A DNA stretch of 5,310 bases, from positions 1 to 5,310 of the forward strand of contig DASUMP010000168.1 in NCBI GenBank assembly GCA_036277635.1. Direction: 5' to 3'. The position numbers and the translations under genes are program-made. Position 1 is the first letter of the stretch. Every line of letters begins with the position of its first letter. The notes beneath the pieces are model-generated. The model worked only from the letters and a program-made list of their open reading frames with translations, was not told the origin of the DNA and did not search any database. Positions 4,785 through 5,310 of this stretch are shown piece after piece. The stretch is from DASUMP01 sp036277635. GTDB lineage: Bacteria > Actinomycetota > Acidimicrobiia > IMCC26256 > PALSA-610.

Positions 4785-5310
4785 TCAGGCCTCCTGGTCG
4801 CCGTCGGGGCCGAGGTCTGTGGCGTCGCCCGTGACGTCCACCCCATCATTGTCGGCAGCGTTCGTGGCCGCCTCAACCGCTGCCGCCTCTTCGCCATCGG
4901 CGGGTACCTGCTCGTTCTCCAGCACTCGGGCCGCGGCGACCACCGAATCGCCCTCCGCGAGGCGGGCGACCCGCACGCCGGTCGCGTCGCGGCCCTGCTC
5001 GGAGATCTCCTCGACGCCGGTGCGGATCAGGTTGCCCGCCCCCGAGAACACGAGGAGCTCGTCGCCGGGGACGACGGTGAACGCCGCCACGACGTGGCCT
5101 CGATCGCCGGTGAGTCGCATCCCCCGCACGCCCTGTCCGCCCCGGCCCTGCCGCCGGAACAGCTCGACGCGCGTGCGCTTGCCGTGTCCGCTCGACGACA
5201 GGAGGAGCAGGACCGCATCGTCGCGGGCGACATCGCAGCTCACGACCCCATCTTCGCCGTTCTTCAACCTCATGCCGCGGACGCCCGCGGTGGCGCGACC
5301 CATCGGTCGG
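4785..5310 (-). CDS. gyrA: DNA gyrase subunit A, C-terminal part (5' end beyond window)
   Basis: The final 174 residues of GyrA are visible, entering the window in frame as RPMGRATAGVRGMRL. They cover the last blades of the C-terminal beta-pinwheel, which wraps DNA so that gyrase can introduce negative supercoils. Repeated blade signatures are GRATAGVRGMRL, QGRGGQGVRGMRL (a GyrA-box-like element at visible residues 54-60), and GRDATGVRVARL. Strand pairs such as AVLLLLSSSGHGKRTRVELF and ELLVFSGAGNLIRTGVEEI alternate with these. After VVAAARV comes a 45-residue disordered tail with 14 Asp/Glu and no Lys or Arg. Acidic GyrA tails are known to tune DNA wrapping in some bacteria. The catalytic tyrosine domain is outside the window. 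The stop lies three bases before the DUF3566 gene. Confidence 0.96.
   Translation of the reverse strand, partial: RPMGRATAGVRGMRLKNGEDGVVSCDVARDDAVLLLLSSSGHGKRTRVELFRRQGRGGQGVRGMRLTGDRGHVVAAFTVVPGDELLVFSGAGNLIRTGVEEISEQGRDATGVRVARLAEGDSVVAAARVLENEQVPADGEEAAAVEAATNAADNDGVDVTGDATDLGPDGDQEA

Overview
This 5.3 kb window is high-GC DNA with strong G/C preference at third codon positions, several GTG starts and one TTG start. It is most likely from an actinobacterium (Actinomycetota). The best taxonomic evidence is on the minus strand at the right end: the 3' end of gyrA, then a DUF3566 membrane protein, then a tRNA-Ile(GAT) gene. This is the order found next to the replication origin in Mycobacterium (gyrA, Rv0007, ileT). 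An Rv0909/MT0933-type antitoxin-like gene points the same way. An Acidimicrobiia-like lineage is possible, but the sequence alone does not settle it.

Layout from left to right. (1) 1-363, minus: 5' part of a cupin related to cysteine dioxygenase (COG5553-like), cut by the window edge. (2) 473-610, plus: a 45-residue membrane miniprotein that is easily missed. (3) 638-1504, minus: a YpfJ-family membrane-anchored neutral zinc metallopeptidase with an intact HEYGH motif. (4) 1589-2946, plus: a two-gene operon of an MT0933-type helical, Lys-rich small protein and a bacterial aeRF1-like protein (baeRF family 3 type). The two genes are joined by a four-base TTGA stop/start overlap. (5) 2956-4082, minus: a two-gene operon of a 45-residue membrane miniprotein and a saccharopine-dehydrogenase-like oxidoreductase, joined by a GTGA overlap. 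Its first gene looks leaderless. (6) 4154-4227, minus: tRNA-Ile(GAT). (7) 4290-4781 and 4785-5310, minus: the DUF3566 protein and the C-terminal part of GyrA, three bases apart and clearly co-transcribed.

The right half is a conserved, housekeeping neighbourhood (DNA topology, membrane protein, tRNA). The left half is a set of small, unrelated transcription units with convergent and divergent junctions that carry compact inverted repeats. The most interesting items are the coupled MT0933-type/baeRF operon, which may belong to stress or ribosome-hibernation biology, the two 45-residue membrane miniproteins, and the palindrome that contains the stop codons of both convergent operons. No mobile element, CRISPR array or defence island is visible. 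No stretch over 300 bases lacks a gene.
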